Positions 56,578-64,000 of a stretch of 64,000 nucleotides of DNA are shown one piece after another; position 1 is the first letter of the stretch; every line of letters begins with the position of its first letter. Source of the stretch: Opitutales bacterium UBA5694 (lineage in GTDB: Bacteria; Verrucomicrobiota; Verrucomicrobiia; Opitutales; Opitutaceae). The DNA lies in assembly GCA_002420185.1 (NCBI GenBank), contig DIHO01000017.1:1-64000 (forward strand), written 5' to 3'. Under the pieces are notes generated by a model. It ran no database searches, was not told the origin of the DNA, and worked only from the letters and a program-made list of their open reading frames with translations. A program made the position numbers and the translations under genes.

Positions 56578-57498
56578 ATGGATCGGAGACAATTTGCAAT
56601 CACTTCTGCATATGGATTAGCCGGTTTGATGGGAGCCTATCGGCCAAAGGAAGAAGTAATCGATATCCATCAGCACTTGGCCTATTCTGGCCGGAGCTAT
56701 GAAGATTTTCTCAAGCATCAGGATACCATGGCATCACTCGCAGTGTTCTGCTTCCTTCCGCTTCCTATTTGAAAATGTTCTCCACCCATATGGGAGACTC
56801 CAATGGTCTCGAGGTACGAGTGTCCGTTACCGAGGCGGCTGGCAATATAACCGAACGCTTTCCTAATAAATTTGTTTTCTTCTGTAACGAGATTCCGGAC
56901 CTCAAAGGGCCCACGCAAAAAATGGAGTCATGGCTGAAAAAAGGAGCAGCAGGCATCGGCGAGCTAAAATTCAACCTCCCTAGCGACTCATCCCTTTGGT
57001 GCCACTATTCTAATTGGCCAAAGAGTACCGAGTACCAATTCTTATTCACTTCCAGTACAAGATATATACCATGGGTTTGAGTGATTCTATAAGGTGATTG
57101 AACGCTTCCCGGAAGTGAATTTCATCGGGCACGCTCAAACTTGGTGGGGCAATATTGATGCCAATCACGATCATTCGATTATGTATCCAAAAGGCAAAGT
57201 CACTCCTGGTGGCTTAACCGATCGCCATTTGGCTGACTACCCCAATATGTACGTCGACCTTTCAGCAGGCTCAGGGTGCAATGCCCTGTACCGGGACCCG
57301 GAACACGCGATCGAATTCATCGAAAGACATCAGGATGAAATATGCTTAGGTAGGGATTGCCCAGAAAGTGCAGGCATGGGAGACGACTGCTCTGGATCGC
57401 AACAAATCGCCAATGTGAGACAATTTTCTCTTGGCCCCAAAGTGGCCACTAAAATCCTGTCCAAAAATGCTCGTCGCACTGTTCGGTTTCCTTCATAG
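56578..57498 (+). pseudogene. Decayed amidohydrolase-2 family protein
   Basis: Begins MDRRQFAITSAYGLAGLMGA (a twin-arginine-like start), then VIDIHQHLAYSGRSYEDFL, the metal-binding HxH strand of amidohydrolases. The frame changes near 56765 (LKMFSTHMGDSNGLE, then FVFFCNEIPDLKGP), again near 57030, and again near 57090, where FPEVNFIGHAQTWWGN (the later His ligand) and YPNMYVDLSAGSGCNAL follow. At least three frameshifts separate otherwise well-preserved sequence, so the loss is fairly recent. It could have encoded a decarboxylase or lactonase-type hydrolase. Confidence 0.78.
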
Positions 57499-57616
57499 CC
57501 AACCCGAACCCCTGCCCATTGGGTACTGTTAATATCCCTTCAGACTCTTTTGGCTCTCAACACCAAATTTGGTCCGCTTAACCGTTGAATCCTCCGTCCT
57601 ATTTCTCCCATTGGGT

Positions 57617-57915
57617 CGAGGTAAAACGATTATAGGCATGGAACCTTTGAACTGGCGTATGATTGCAAGCTTGTCGTCACTCAAGGTGTAATCATCCGAG
57701 AAACACGTTCAAAAGGGTCCGACAAATCTCCTCTGCTTGCAGTAAATTTTTCTAATGCGATTCATCACCTTTATGATCCCAACAACTGTTCCATGGATGC
57801 AATCTGGTCGGGTAGTTTAGCCAAGGTAAACGAAAATGTTCCCATACCCAGTTTCGCCACGATCCTTAGCGAGCGGGATATGGAAAAGCTTATAGAGTAC
57901 TTAGAAAGCCCCTAA
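57617..57915 (+). pseudogene. C-terminal remnant of a cytochrome-type protein
   Basis: The frame is open from about 57617 to the TAA at 57915 but has no start codon near its beginning. It ends PIPSFATILSERDMEKLIEYLE, the typical 'M/I-P-S-F--L-S---I--LI-YL' tail of c-type cytochromes of PVC heme proteins; an upstream strand region reads LVVTQGVIIRETRS. No CxxCH is present (NNCSMD is nearest). Likely a leftover of a heme dehydrogenase. Confidence 0.45.
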
Positions 57916-58060
57916 AATTACCAATTTAAAGAGGACCGCTATTTAATTAGTTCGCTAAATCCGATTACAGTACAACAATAACCTTTTCGAAGAAGAACCA
58001 CCCAACTTAGTGACAAATCATTAATCTGGAGCTCGATTCCTCTCCCCTTCCCAGCACCTC

Positions 58061-59479
58061 ATGCACTCAACTAAAATCCTATTTTTTCTCTTAATTCTTG
58101 CACCCTCCTCTTTGCTCCTTGGTGCTAACCCCTCTACCCATATCATACTCGTCATGACCGACGACCAAGGCTGGGGGCAAATGGGCTACATGAACCATCC
58201 GGTTCTGAAAACGCCTCATCTCGATGCCATGGCCGCCAATGGCCTTCGATTCGAGCGATTCTACGCCGGAGCTCCCAACTGCTCCCCCACTCGTTCTACT
58301 GTAATGACTGGACGCACCAACAACCGAAACGGTGTCGAAGATCATGGTTTTCCCCTTCGGCTTCAGGAGAAGACCCTTCCACAGGCCTTGCAAAAGGCGG
58401 GCTACACTACCGGACATTTTGGGAAATGGCACCTCAACGGTTTTCGCGGCCCCGGGGCGCCCATACTGGGTTCGGATCCGAGGAGTCCTGGCGCTTTTGG
58501 TTTTGACGAATGGCTCTCCGTATCCAATTTCTTCGACCGAGATCCCATCATGAGCCGCCAAGGCACGTTCGAAGAATTCGAAGGCGACTCCTCTGAAATC
58601 ATCGTAGAAGAAGCTCTCGAGTTCATCGCTCGACAAACCATGGCGGACAAACCTTCCTTTACAGTCATTTGGTATGGCACGCCCCATTCGCCTTTTATGG
58701 CCAGCGAAAAGGACAATGCTCACTTTCCCAATCTTGAGGACGCGTCCCGGAACCACTACGGTGAGATGGTCGCCATGGATCGCAGTATTGGTACCCTGCG
58801 CGAAGGTCTCCGAGATTTGGATATCGAAAAAAACACGCTGCTCTGGTTTAATAGCGACAATGGGGGACTGGGGACAATCAAACCCGACACGGTTGGCGGA
58901 CTGCGCGGTTTTAAAAATACGGTATTTGAAGGGGGACTACGTGTACCTTGCGTCATCGAATGGCCCGCAGTTATTAAGCGGGCCCGTGTCACCAACCATC
59001 CTACAGCCACCATGGATATCTTTCCCACCATTGCCGAGATCGTGGGGCTACCAGAATCCAGCATGCTTCAACCCCAAGACGGAGTCAGCGTCAGGACTCT
59101 ATTTGATAGTGAACCCGGTCCACGTACGAAACCGATAGGGTTTCGACACCTGAGAAAAGCGGCCTTCATCGACAACGATTACAAACTCGTCGCCCCTGAT
59201 TTGGATAAGGACGTTTACCATCTATTCAACGTCGCGAAAGATCCGAAGGAGACCAACGACCTCTACCAAAAGGAGGCCTCAATCGCCCAGCGACTGCACA
59301 AGCAATTCGAGAAATGGAGCGAGTCTGTCCAATCAAGCTACGAGGGGAAAGACTATCCTGAGGAACGAGTCGACCCGGACCATCCCGGTAGGCGCGACTG
59401 GACCGTTTCCGAGGAATATGCTCCCTACATCGAAGGGTGGAAGAATCGACCAGAATTTGAGCCCTACCTAAAACCCTGA
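58061..59479 (+). CDS. Secreted sulfatase (CSPTR)
   Basis: A 472-residue S1 sulfatase with a signal peptide (ILFFLLILAPSSLLLGA). IILVMTDDQGWGQMGYMNH is the metal motif, Cys74 lies in CSPTRSTVMTG, and GHFGKWHLNG, SFTVIWYGTPHSPFM, WFNSDNGGLG and GLRVPCVIEWP follow in order. It is complete with C-terminal FRHLRKAAFIDNDYKLV. The gene stands between the cytochrome remnant and a perfect hairpin at 59655, which may mark its transcript end. Confidence 0.92.
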   Translation: MHSTKILFFLLILAPSSLLLGANPSTHIILVMTDDQGWGQMGYMNHPVLKTPHLDAMAANGLRFERFYAGAPNCSPTRSTVMTGRTNNRNGVEDHGFPLRLQEKTLPQALQKAGYTTGHFGKWHLNGFRGPGAPILGSDPRSPGAFGFDEWLSVSNFFDRDPIMSRQGTFEEFEGDSSEIIVEEALEFIARQTMADKPSFTVIWYGTPHSPFMASEKDNAHFPNLEDASRNHYGEMVAMDRSIGTLREGLRDLDIEKNTLLWFNSDNGGLGTIKPDTVGGLRGFKNTVFEGGLRVPCVIEWPAVIKRARVTNHPTATMDIFPTIAEIVGLPESSMLQPQDGVSVRTLFDSEPGPRTKPIGFRHLRKAAFIDNDYKLVAPDLDKDVYHLFNVAKDPKETNDLYQKEASIAQRLHKQFEKWSESVQSSYEGKDYPEERVDPDHPGRRDWTVSEEYAPYIEGWKNRPEFEPYLKP

Positions 59480-59654
59480 TGGCTCAGCGGTTGGCGTTGG
59501 CTCTGAGCTTTTAACTCAATCGCGACATAAGGTGGGCCATAAACACCTAATTTGACGACGAACTTGCTCCATTAGTGCGAACTATCGGTCCCATTATTCC
59601 GACTATTTCACTCTTTCTGAGGTGAGGATTTGATTCCATTCAAGAGTACAGTGT

Positions 59655-59688
59655 GTGGCGGATCGCTTACCCCTAAGCGATCCGCCAC
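59655..59688 (+). terminator. Perfect 15-bp hairpin, probable terminator of the sulfatase transcript
   Basis: Arms GTGGCGGATCGCTTA and TAAGCGATCCGCCAC pair perfectly around a CCCC loop. It lies about 175 bases after the sulfatase stop, and the 3' flank is CTTGTATTCTTTCT, moderately T-rich. A second small palindrome (TCTCGC TAA GCGAGA) follows about 25 bases later. Termination or a stable 3' end is likely, but the T-tract is weak. The rest of 59480-59910 has no gene. Confidence 0.6.
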
Positions 59689-59910
59689 CTTGTATTCTTT
59701 CTAACCCTATAATCTCGCTAAGCGAGACTAAGCTTTGCCTAGCCAGATTCGTGCCAATCTCCTAAAAAGTCTTCAATCAACCGAATGATTGCTCCAGGTG
59801 ATTTGGATGCTCAAAAACTAAGCTCAAATTGATGCAGAGAACGATGATTGGAAAAACCGAGCCCTCCCTGCTGAGTTGGGCGGAACGGTCATTCGATTAG
59901 TCTTTGTAAA

Positions 59911-60767
59911 ATGAATGCCATTTTTAAACGATTCAAAATAATACATTTTGCAGTAGGAAGTGCCTTCGCTGGAACCCCTTCCATTTTTGCTGAACTCCCA
60001 GCCAATTTTGGGAAAAATAGCCTGGTGTCCTGGTGAATTGCACACCGTTGTGATACCGAGGAATGCAGCCCGGCAAAACTAGCTTTAATGCTTTCGGGGC
60101 TGGGAGCGGCACGCCTCGCCTAAAACTGGACACACCAAGATAATCCTCCGTTTGGAGAGGAAATCCTGCATTACCAAAAACACGGTATCAAGTACTCCGC
60201 CTTTTGTAAAAAAATGAAGAGGCCTTCAAGCTCTTCGAGAAATACGGGCTTCAGCCTAAGATTTGGAAGATCAGCCCCTCGCCCAAACTAGATTCGCAGG
60301 AAGAAAAAGTCGCTGCAGCCGCCAAACGAATAATGCCATTTGACAAACGGGCCAAAGAACTGGATTCCCCATTCGGCCTCTACAACCATCTCTACTGATG
60401 ATGACAAACGGAGAATCTGATTGCGGTTTGCCGCGAACTGCACCTTTTGGGATATGACAACATCGGCATCGTCTATAACTTCCATCACAGCCACGAAGAA
60501 ATCGGCCGGTTTCCTAAATACCTTCGTTTAATGAAACCCTATCTCCTTTGCCTCAGCCTCAATGGTATGGCTGAAAAGGATACCCTCATCAAAGGATCCC
60601 TAGAAAACAAAATCTTCCCTTTTGGCTCTGGAATTTACGAGAAGGCTATGATCCAAGCGGTCATTGATTCTGGATACGATGGCCCTATCGGAATAATAGG
60701 TCCCCTTCCCACTCAGGATGCAGAAAAAAGTCTCCGAGATAATATTGCCAGACTTGATTCCATCTAG
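59911..60767 (+). pseudogene. Decayed secreted TIM-barrel sugar isomerase-like gene
   Basis: A signal peptide is readable from ATG 59911 (IIHFAVGSAFAGTPSIFA) but stops at TGA after NFGKNSLVSW. Later pieces in different frames include AFKLFEKYGLQPKIWKISPS, KELDSPFGLYNHLY followed by two stops (TGA TGA), ENLIAVCRELHLLGYDNIGI, VYNFHHSHEEIGRFPKYLRL, LEHKIFPFG-like GSLENKIFPFGSGI and DSGYDGPIGIIGPLPTQDAE. The His-rich strand and YDGP ending are typical of xylose-isomerase-like barrels. It sits immediately upstream of the DUF1080 lipoprotein, a frequent partner in PVC genomes. At least five stops or frameshifts. Confidence 0.75.
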
Positions 60768-60946
60768 TCTGAATACAATAAGTGATTTTCTAGGAAAATA
60801 GAGCTCAAGACAGGTTAGTTGAAGACCAGCTAACTCCTTGCCCTTTGGAACAAAGACGCTAAACATGTGCTAACGATGGTGATCAAGTCATCTAAGTTTC
60901 GGGTTCTTTCTTTACATGAAAGCAATTTCCTGTTATCCATTCAAAC

Positions 60947-61543
60947 GTGGTTAAGTCTCTCTCCTCATCCCTTCTCCTCCTCACTTTTCTAATCACAAGT
61001 TGCTCCCAGAGTAAATCCGGGCTCAAACCCATCTTTAATGGCAAGGATTTATCAGGCTGGACCGCGAATGTAGATGCTTGCTGGAAGGTTAAAAACGGAA
61101 TTCTTCACGCTACCAACGACCCCGAACAGAAGGGCGACATTCTGCAAACTAAAAAAAATTACCGAAACTTTATCGTTCAGGCAGACTTCAAATTCGGCTC
61201 AGGGCGAATCGATACAGGCATCTTCCTTCGCGACACCAAAGAGCAAATACAGATTGGCGAGTCGGGTAGCCTAAAGCGAGACATGACTGCCCTCCCCTAT
61301 ATCCCCGGAAAAGGCTATCCCATCCAAGTCGAAACAGGTACCAAAGCCCTCAAGCTTACCGATTGGAACACCATTAAGGTACAAGTTACCGAAAACACCT
61401 ACACCACTTGGCTAAACGGAACCCAGATCACGACTTACGATTCGGAGACCATCATTGCCGAGGGCCCTATCGGCATCCAAGTGCACCCCAAGCGTGAAAT
61501 GAGTGTCGATTTCCGAAATATTCTCGCTCAGGCACTAGAATAG
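60947..61543 (+). CDS. DUF1080 (3-keto-disaccharide hydrolase) lipoprotein
   Basis: A 198-residue exported lipoprotein starting at GTG 60947; the lipobox LITSC puts the lipidated Cys at residue 19. The concanavalin-like fold is shown by LKPIFNGKDLSGWTAN, CWKVKNGILHATND, FIVQADFKFG, SGIFLRD-like DTGIFLRDTKEQ, TDWNTIKVQVTENTYTTWLNG and GPIGIQVHPKREMSVDFRNI. DUF1080 proteins cleave 3-keto-glycosides or bind carbohydrate. Its usual partner, a sugar isomerase, is now a pseudogene just upstream, so its role may be reduced. Confidence 0.9.
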   Translation: MVKSLSSSLLLLTFLITSCSQSKSGLKPIFNGKDLSGWTANVDACWKVKNGILHATNDPEQKGDILQTKKNYRNFIVQADFKFGSGRIDTGIFLRDTKEQIQIGESGSLKRDMTALPYIPGKGYPIQVETGTKALKLTDWNTIKVQVTENTYTTWLNGTQITTYDSETIIAEGPIGIQVHPKREMSVDFRNILAQALE

Positions 61544-61555
61544 TACAAGGCTACT

Positions 61556-61850
61556 AGTGATAACAAATGCTTATTCTCGACTTTGATCCCCCAGCCGGGC
61601 TTGTCGCTAAGGTACAAGGTTCCGTCCTCCACGCGTTCCCCTTGCCCTATGCGGGTTCATGCGGCCTCAAACGATTCTTCAACTGACTTCACATTTTCTG
61701 GATACAATGCGGTTGCATTTTGACTGGCTGCTGTTGACACGAGGCCAGAGGGATTGTGGGACGAGACTTCGCTTTTTCCCTTGCCCATTTCGATCAATCC
61801 AAGCAACGGGCCAAATCCTCCCACTGATCACCGAAATTTAGCGGAATCTT
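61556..61850 (-). pseudogene. C-terminal remnant of an enolase-superfamily dehydratase
   Basis: On the minus strand the last frame reads RVEDGTLYLSDKPGWGIKVE, like the 'G-x-x-x-PD-PGLGIE' end of mandelate racemase-type dehydratases. Upstream, SHNPSGLVSTAASQNATALY and PENVKSVEESFEAA (stop) resemble the 'H-S..S..A..H-AA..NF..LE' strand of the same family. Only these two pieces remain; about three quarters of the gene is gone. Weak but specific match. Confidence 0.4.
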
Positions 61851-62020
61851 AATTTCTGGTATTCTTATTCCTCAGAATGGCGTTGTCTCGAATAATATGG
61901 GGACCAGTAATTTGATTCGGACAGGAATATTTAAATTGAATGCAATCAGATTCCAATCGATACATTAATAAATTCTAGTTTTCTGGCCAACACGTTATTC
62001 CCCCAACTGCCTAAGATTTA

Positions 62021-64000
62021 ATGAACACGATGATCGACTGGTTCGCTCGCAATGGAGTAGCCGCTAACCTCTTGATGGTTGCCATAATTGGCGGGGGAAT
62101 CTGGTCCCTCAAAGACCGAATTATTCTCCAGGACTTTCCTGAGGTGCCCGACCGTACCGTAACCGTGTCCGTTGCCTATCGCGGTTCGACGCCCAGCGAA
62201 ATCGAACAAGCGATTGTAACTCGCCTTGAAGAAGCACTTCACGATATTGAAGGCATCGACGAGATGGACGCAATGGCTAGTTCTAGCATGGGACGTGTAG
62301 TATTGGATTTTGAAGAGGAATACGACCTAAACGAAAAGCTGAATGAGGTAACCAATAGGGTCGCCACGATTCAGACTTTTCCTCCCAATGCCGAACGGCC
62401 ACAGATTAGCCTAAGAACCAATTCTGAGAGAGTCATCACCATGGTGTTATCCGGTGACCTAACCGAAAAGGACCTCAAAATGATGGGCGAACAGATTCGG
62501 GATGAAGTGGCCAATCTACCCGCTGTATCCCTCGCCTCGCTCAAGGCGATTCGTCCGTACGAAATTGCGATTGAGATATCCGAGCGATCTCTTCGCGAAT
62601 TCGGGTTGAGCTTCGATCAGGTTACGAGAGCGATCCGAACGTCGTCTATCGACCTTTCTGCCGGGAGCATAAAAACCGATTCAGGACGCATCCTACTCCG
62701 TACGGATCAACAGGCGTACAACTACGACGATTTCTCGTCCATCACCTTGCTGGTACGAGATGATGGGGCAAAAATTAAAGTTGGGGACATAGCCAAGGTA
62801 ATCGACGGTTTCGACGAAACCCCTATTATAGCACAACACAACGGAAGACGGGCGATCGCAATCGATGTATTCAGGACAGGATCACAGAGCATTATCGAAA
62901 TCGGAGATTCGATAAAGGAGTTTATAGAACATAAAAAAAAGCAACTGCCCGCCGGCATTGGTCTCGGCTACTGGGGCGACAGTTCGGAACGGATCAGGGC
63001 ACGCCTTAGCACATTGTCGAAAAGCGCGGTGATGGGATTCTTTCTCGTACTAATCGTTCTCGCTCTATTCCTACGCCCTTCGCTGGCTTTATGGGTCGCT
63101 TGGGGAATCCCGATCGCCTTCGCAGGCTCTTTCTGTTTGCTTCCTTTTCTGGGGGTGACGATCAACGTCGTAGTTCTGCTGGCATTTATTATAACTCTCG
63201 GAATCGTCGTTGACGATGCCATCGTTACGGGTGAAAATGTATTTGAGCACATGCAGCGGGGGTCCAAACCGTTAACCGCCGCCATAAAAGGAACCCAGGA
63301 AGTAGCAGTGCCCGTCTTTTTTGGAGTCGTCACCACTATGGTTGCATTCTATCCACTCAGCTTGATGTCGGGCCGGTTTGGAGCCTTTTTCAAGAATATC
63401 CCACTTGTCGTCCTGCCTGTTCTGCTTTTCTCGCTTGTCGAGTCCAAACTAATCTTACCCGCCCACTTAAAGCATTGTACCCATTTCCCGGATTCAGGAA
63501 AATCCAAAAACCACTTTATCCGATTTCAACGCTTTTTCTCTGATGGCTTGCAGAATGCGATACTTAAATACTATCGCCCTGCTCTTCACTGGGCTTTAAT
63601 CAATCGCTATATATCCTTTTCCATCTTCGTTTGCTTCCTCCTAATCTTTCTCGGACTAATAATGGGGGAGAGAATTGGTTACACCCAAAGGCCAAGTGTT
63701 CCCAGGGATACGACTACTATTGCCCTACAAATGCCCTCCGGCACAACTTTTGAAACTACCTTGGAGAAGGTGAGGCTTATCGAAAACGCCGCCCTCAGTC
63801 TTCAGAAGGAAATCAACGAACGCTTCGAGGCAGAGGTCATACCCAATATTTTTGCCACCGCTGGAGGACAGCCCTTTGGCAACACCCTTCCCACAAGCGG
63901 CGAGAACCAAGCTGGAATAGATGAACTCGGGGAGGTCGTCATCGAAATCGGAGCTGAGCCATCACAAAAATACGGGTATACAAGCCGCGATCTAGCGGAC
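62021..64000 (+). CDS. RND-family efflux transporter (AcrB/HAE type), 5' part
   Basis: The first 660 codons of an RND pump, continuing past the right edge. Start ATG 62021 reads MNTMIDWFARNGVAANLLMV. Features in order: TM1, a large periplasmic porter domain (EQAIVTRLEEALHDIEGIDE, SMGRVVLDFEEEYDL, VSLASLKAIRPYEIAIEISE), then the TM2-TM6 block with SAVMGFFLVLIVLALFL and the proton-relay Asp pair in GIVVDDAIVTGENVFEH (residues 398-399). The C-terminal porter half begins at RPSVPRDTTTIALQMPSGTT. It needs a periplasmic adaptor, not seen here; it may lie beyond the edge. This gene is intact, unlike most of its left neighbours. Confidence 0.93.
   Translation, partial: MNTMIDWFARNGVAANLLMVAIIGGGIWSLKDRIILQDFPEVPDRTVTVSVAYRGSTPSEIEQAIVTRLEEALHDIEGIDEMDAMASSSMGRVVLDFEEEYDLNEKLNEVTNRVATIQTFPPNAERPQISLRTNSERVITMVLSGDLTEKDLKMMGEQIRDEVANLPAVSLASLKAIRPYEIAIEISERSLREFGLSFDQVTRAIRTSSIDLSAGSIKTDSGRILLRTDQQAYNYDDFSSITLLVRDDGAKIKVGDIAKVIDGFDETPIIAQHNGRRAIAIDVFRTGSQSIIEIGDSIKEFIEHKKKQLPAGIGLGYWGDSSERIRARLSTLSKSAVMGFFLVLIVLALFLRPSLALWVAWGIPIAFAGSFCLLPFLGVTINVVVLLAFIITLGIVVDDAIVTGENVFEHMQRGSKPLTAAIKGTQEVAVPVFFGVVTTMVAFYPLSLMSGRFGAFFKNIPLVVLPVLLFSLVESKLILPAHLKHCTHFPDSGKSKNHFIRFQRFFSDGLQNAILKYYRPALHWALINRYISFSIFVCFLLIFLGLIMGERIGYTQRPSVPRDTTTIALQMPSGTTFETTLEKVRLIENAALSLQKEINERFEAEVIPNIFATAGGQPFGNTLPTSGENQAGIDELGEVVIEIGAEPSQKYGYTSRDLAD

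Noticed and set aside
59690..59740. Second palindrome TCTCGC TAA GCGAGA as a separate terminator
   Set aside because: Only six base pairs and no T-run; it may just flank the larger hairpin.
1..64000. CRISPR array, integrase, transposase, prophage or defence island
   Set aside because: No repeated spacer-like units and no recognisable mobile-element enzymes were found on either strand; the HNH gene is a lone housekeeping-type protein.

Overview
The window looks like a chromosomal segment from a sulfatase-rich, Gram-negative member of the PVC group, most likely Verrucomicrobiota (Opitutae-like). This is inferred from gene content: seven near-complete type I sulfatases plus two sulfatase remnants, a 'PVC-type' propeller/heme dehydrogenase, a DUF1080 (3-keto-disaccharide hydrolase) lipoprotein, a secreted cytochrome/propeller protein, a TonB-dependent receptor remnant and an RND pump. 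A planctomycete or lentisphaeral source is not excluded. Base composition is roughly balanced, with one clearly AT-rich stretch near 40.7-41.4 kb.

Layout. 1-17.6 kb is mostly housekeeping: a partial tRNA-Asp, a receiver-domain regulator, the glycolytic block gap-pgk-tpiA (minus strand, with an intrinsic terminator between gap and pgk), a GH13 debranching-type enzyme, a GT2 glycosyltransferase, mnmA followed by a GAF-GAF histidine kinase, an HNH endonuclease, a Dabb protein and purF-purM. 17.6-24.2 kb is transitional: a ruined von Willebrand A gene, a secreted hypothetical protein, a sulfatase and a DEAD-box RNA helicase.

24.4-62 kb is an accessory catabolic region: sulfatases, a TIM-barrel sugar isomerase, a cytochrome c/beta-propeller protein, a PQQ-type sugar dehydrogenase, a GntP-type permease, a GH128-like glycosidase, an EamA exporter, a sialidase-like protein, a PIG-L deacetylase, an SGNH acetylesterase, a PVC heme-binding dehydrogenase and a DUF1080 lipoprotein. 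Together these suggest stripping of sulfate and acyl groups from a marine polysaccharide, periplasmic oxidation of the sugars and uptake of an aldonate-like product. The window shows no sulfatase-maturating enzyme, so maturation must be encoded elsewhere. The right edge holds the first 660 codons of an RND transporter.

The most striking property is gene decay. By reading frames against each other I found about fourteen broken genes, many in stretches that look empty: nucleotidyltransferase-like, lipoprotein, vWA, PhoD-like(?), sulfatase tail, one-frameshift sulfatase, TonB receptor tail, MFS transporter, sulfatase whose catalytic Cys codon is now Phe, four-helix-bundle (S23/IVP-type) protein, amidohydrolase, cytochrome tail, TIM-barrel isomerase and enolase-superfamily tail. 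Most carry several stops and frameshifts, which argues against simple sequencing error, and they fall mainly in catabolic and transport functions while the core genes are intact. I saw no CRISPR array, integrase, transposase or phage module and nothing I can call an undescribed defence system. The nearest to novel are the co-decaying sulfated-sugar catabolic region, a sulfatase with a Thr-type CxTxR signature, and a 23-bp perfect inverted repeat.
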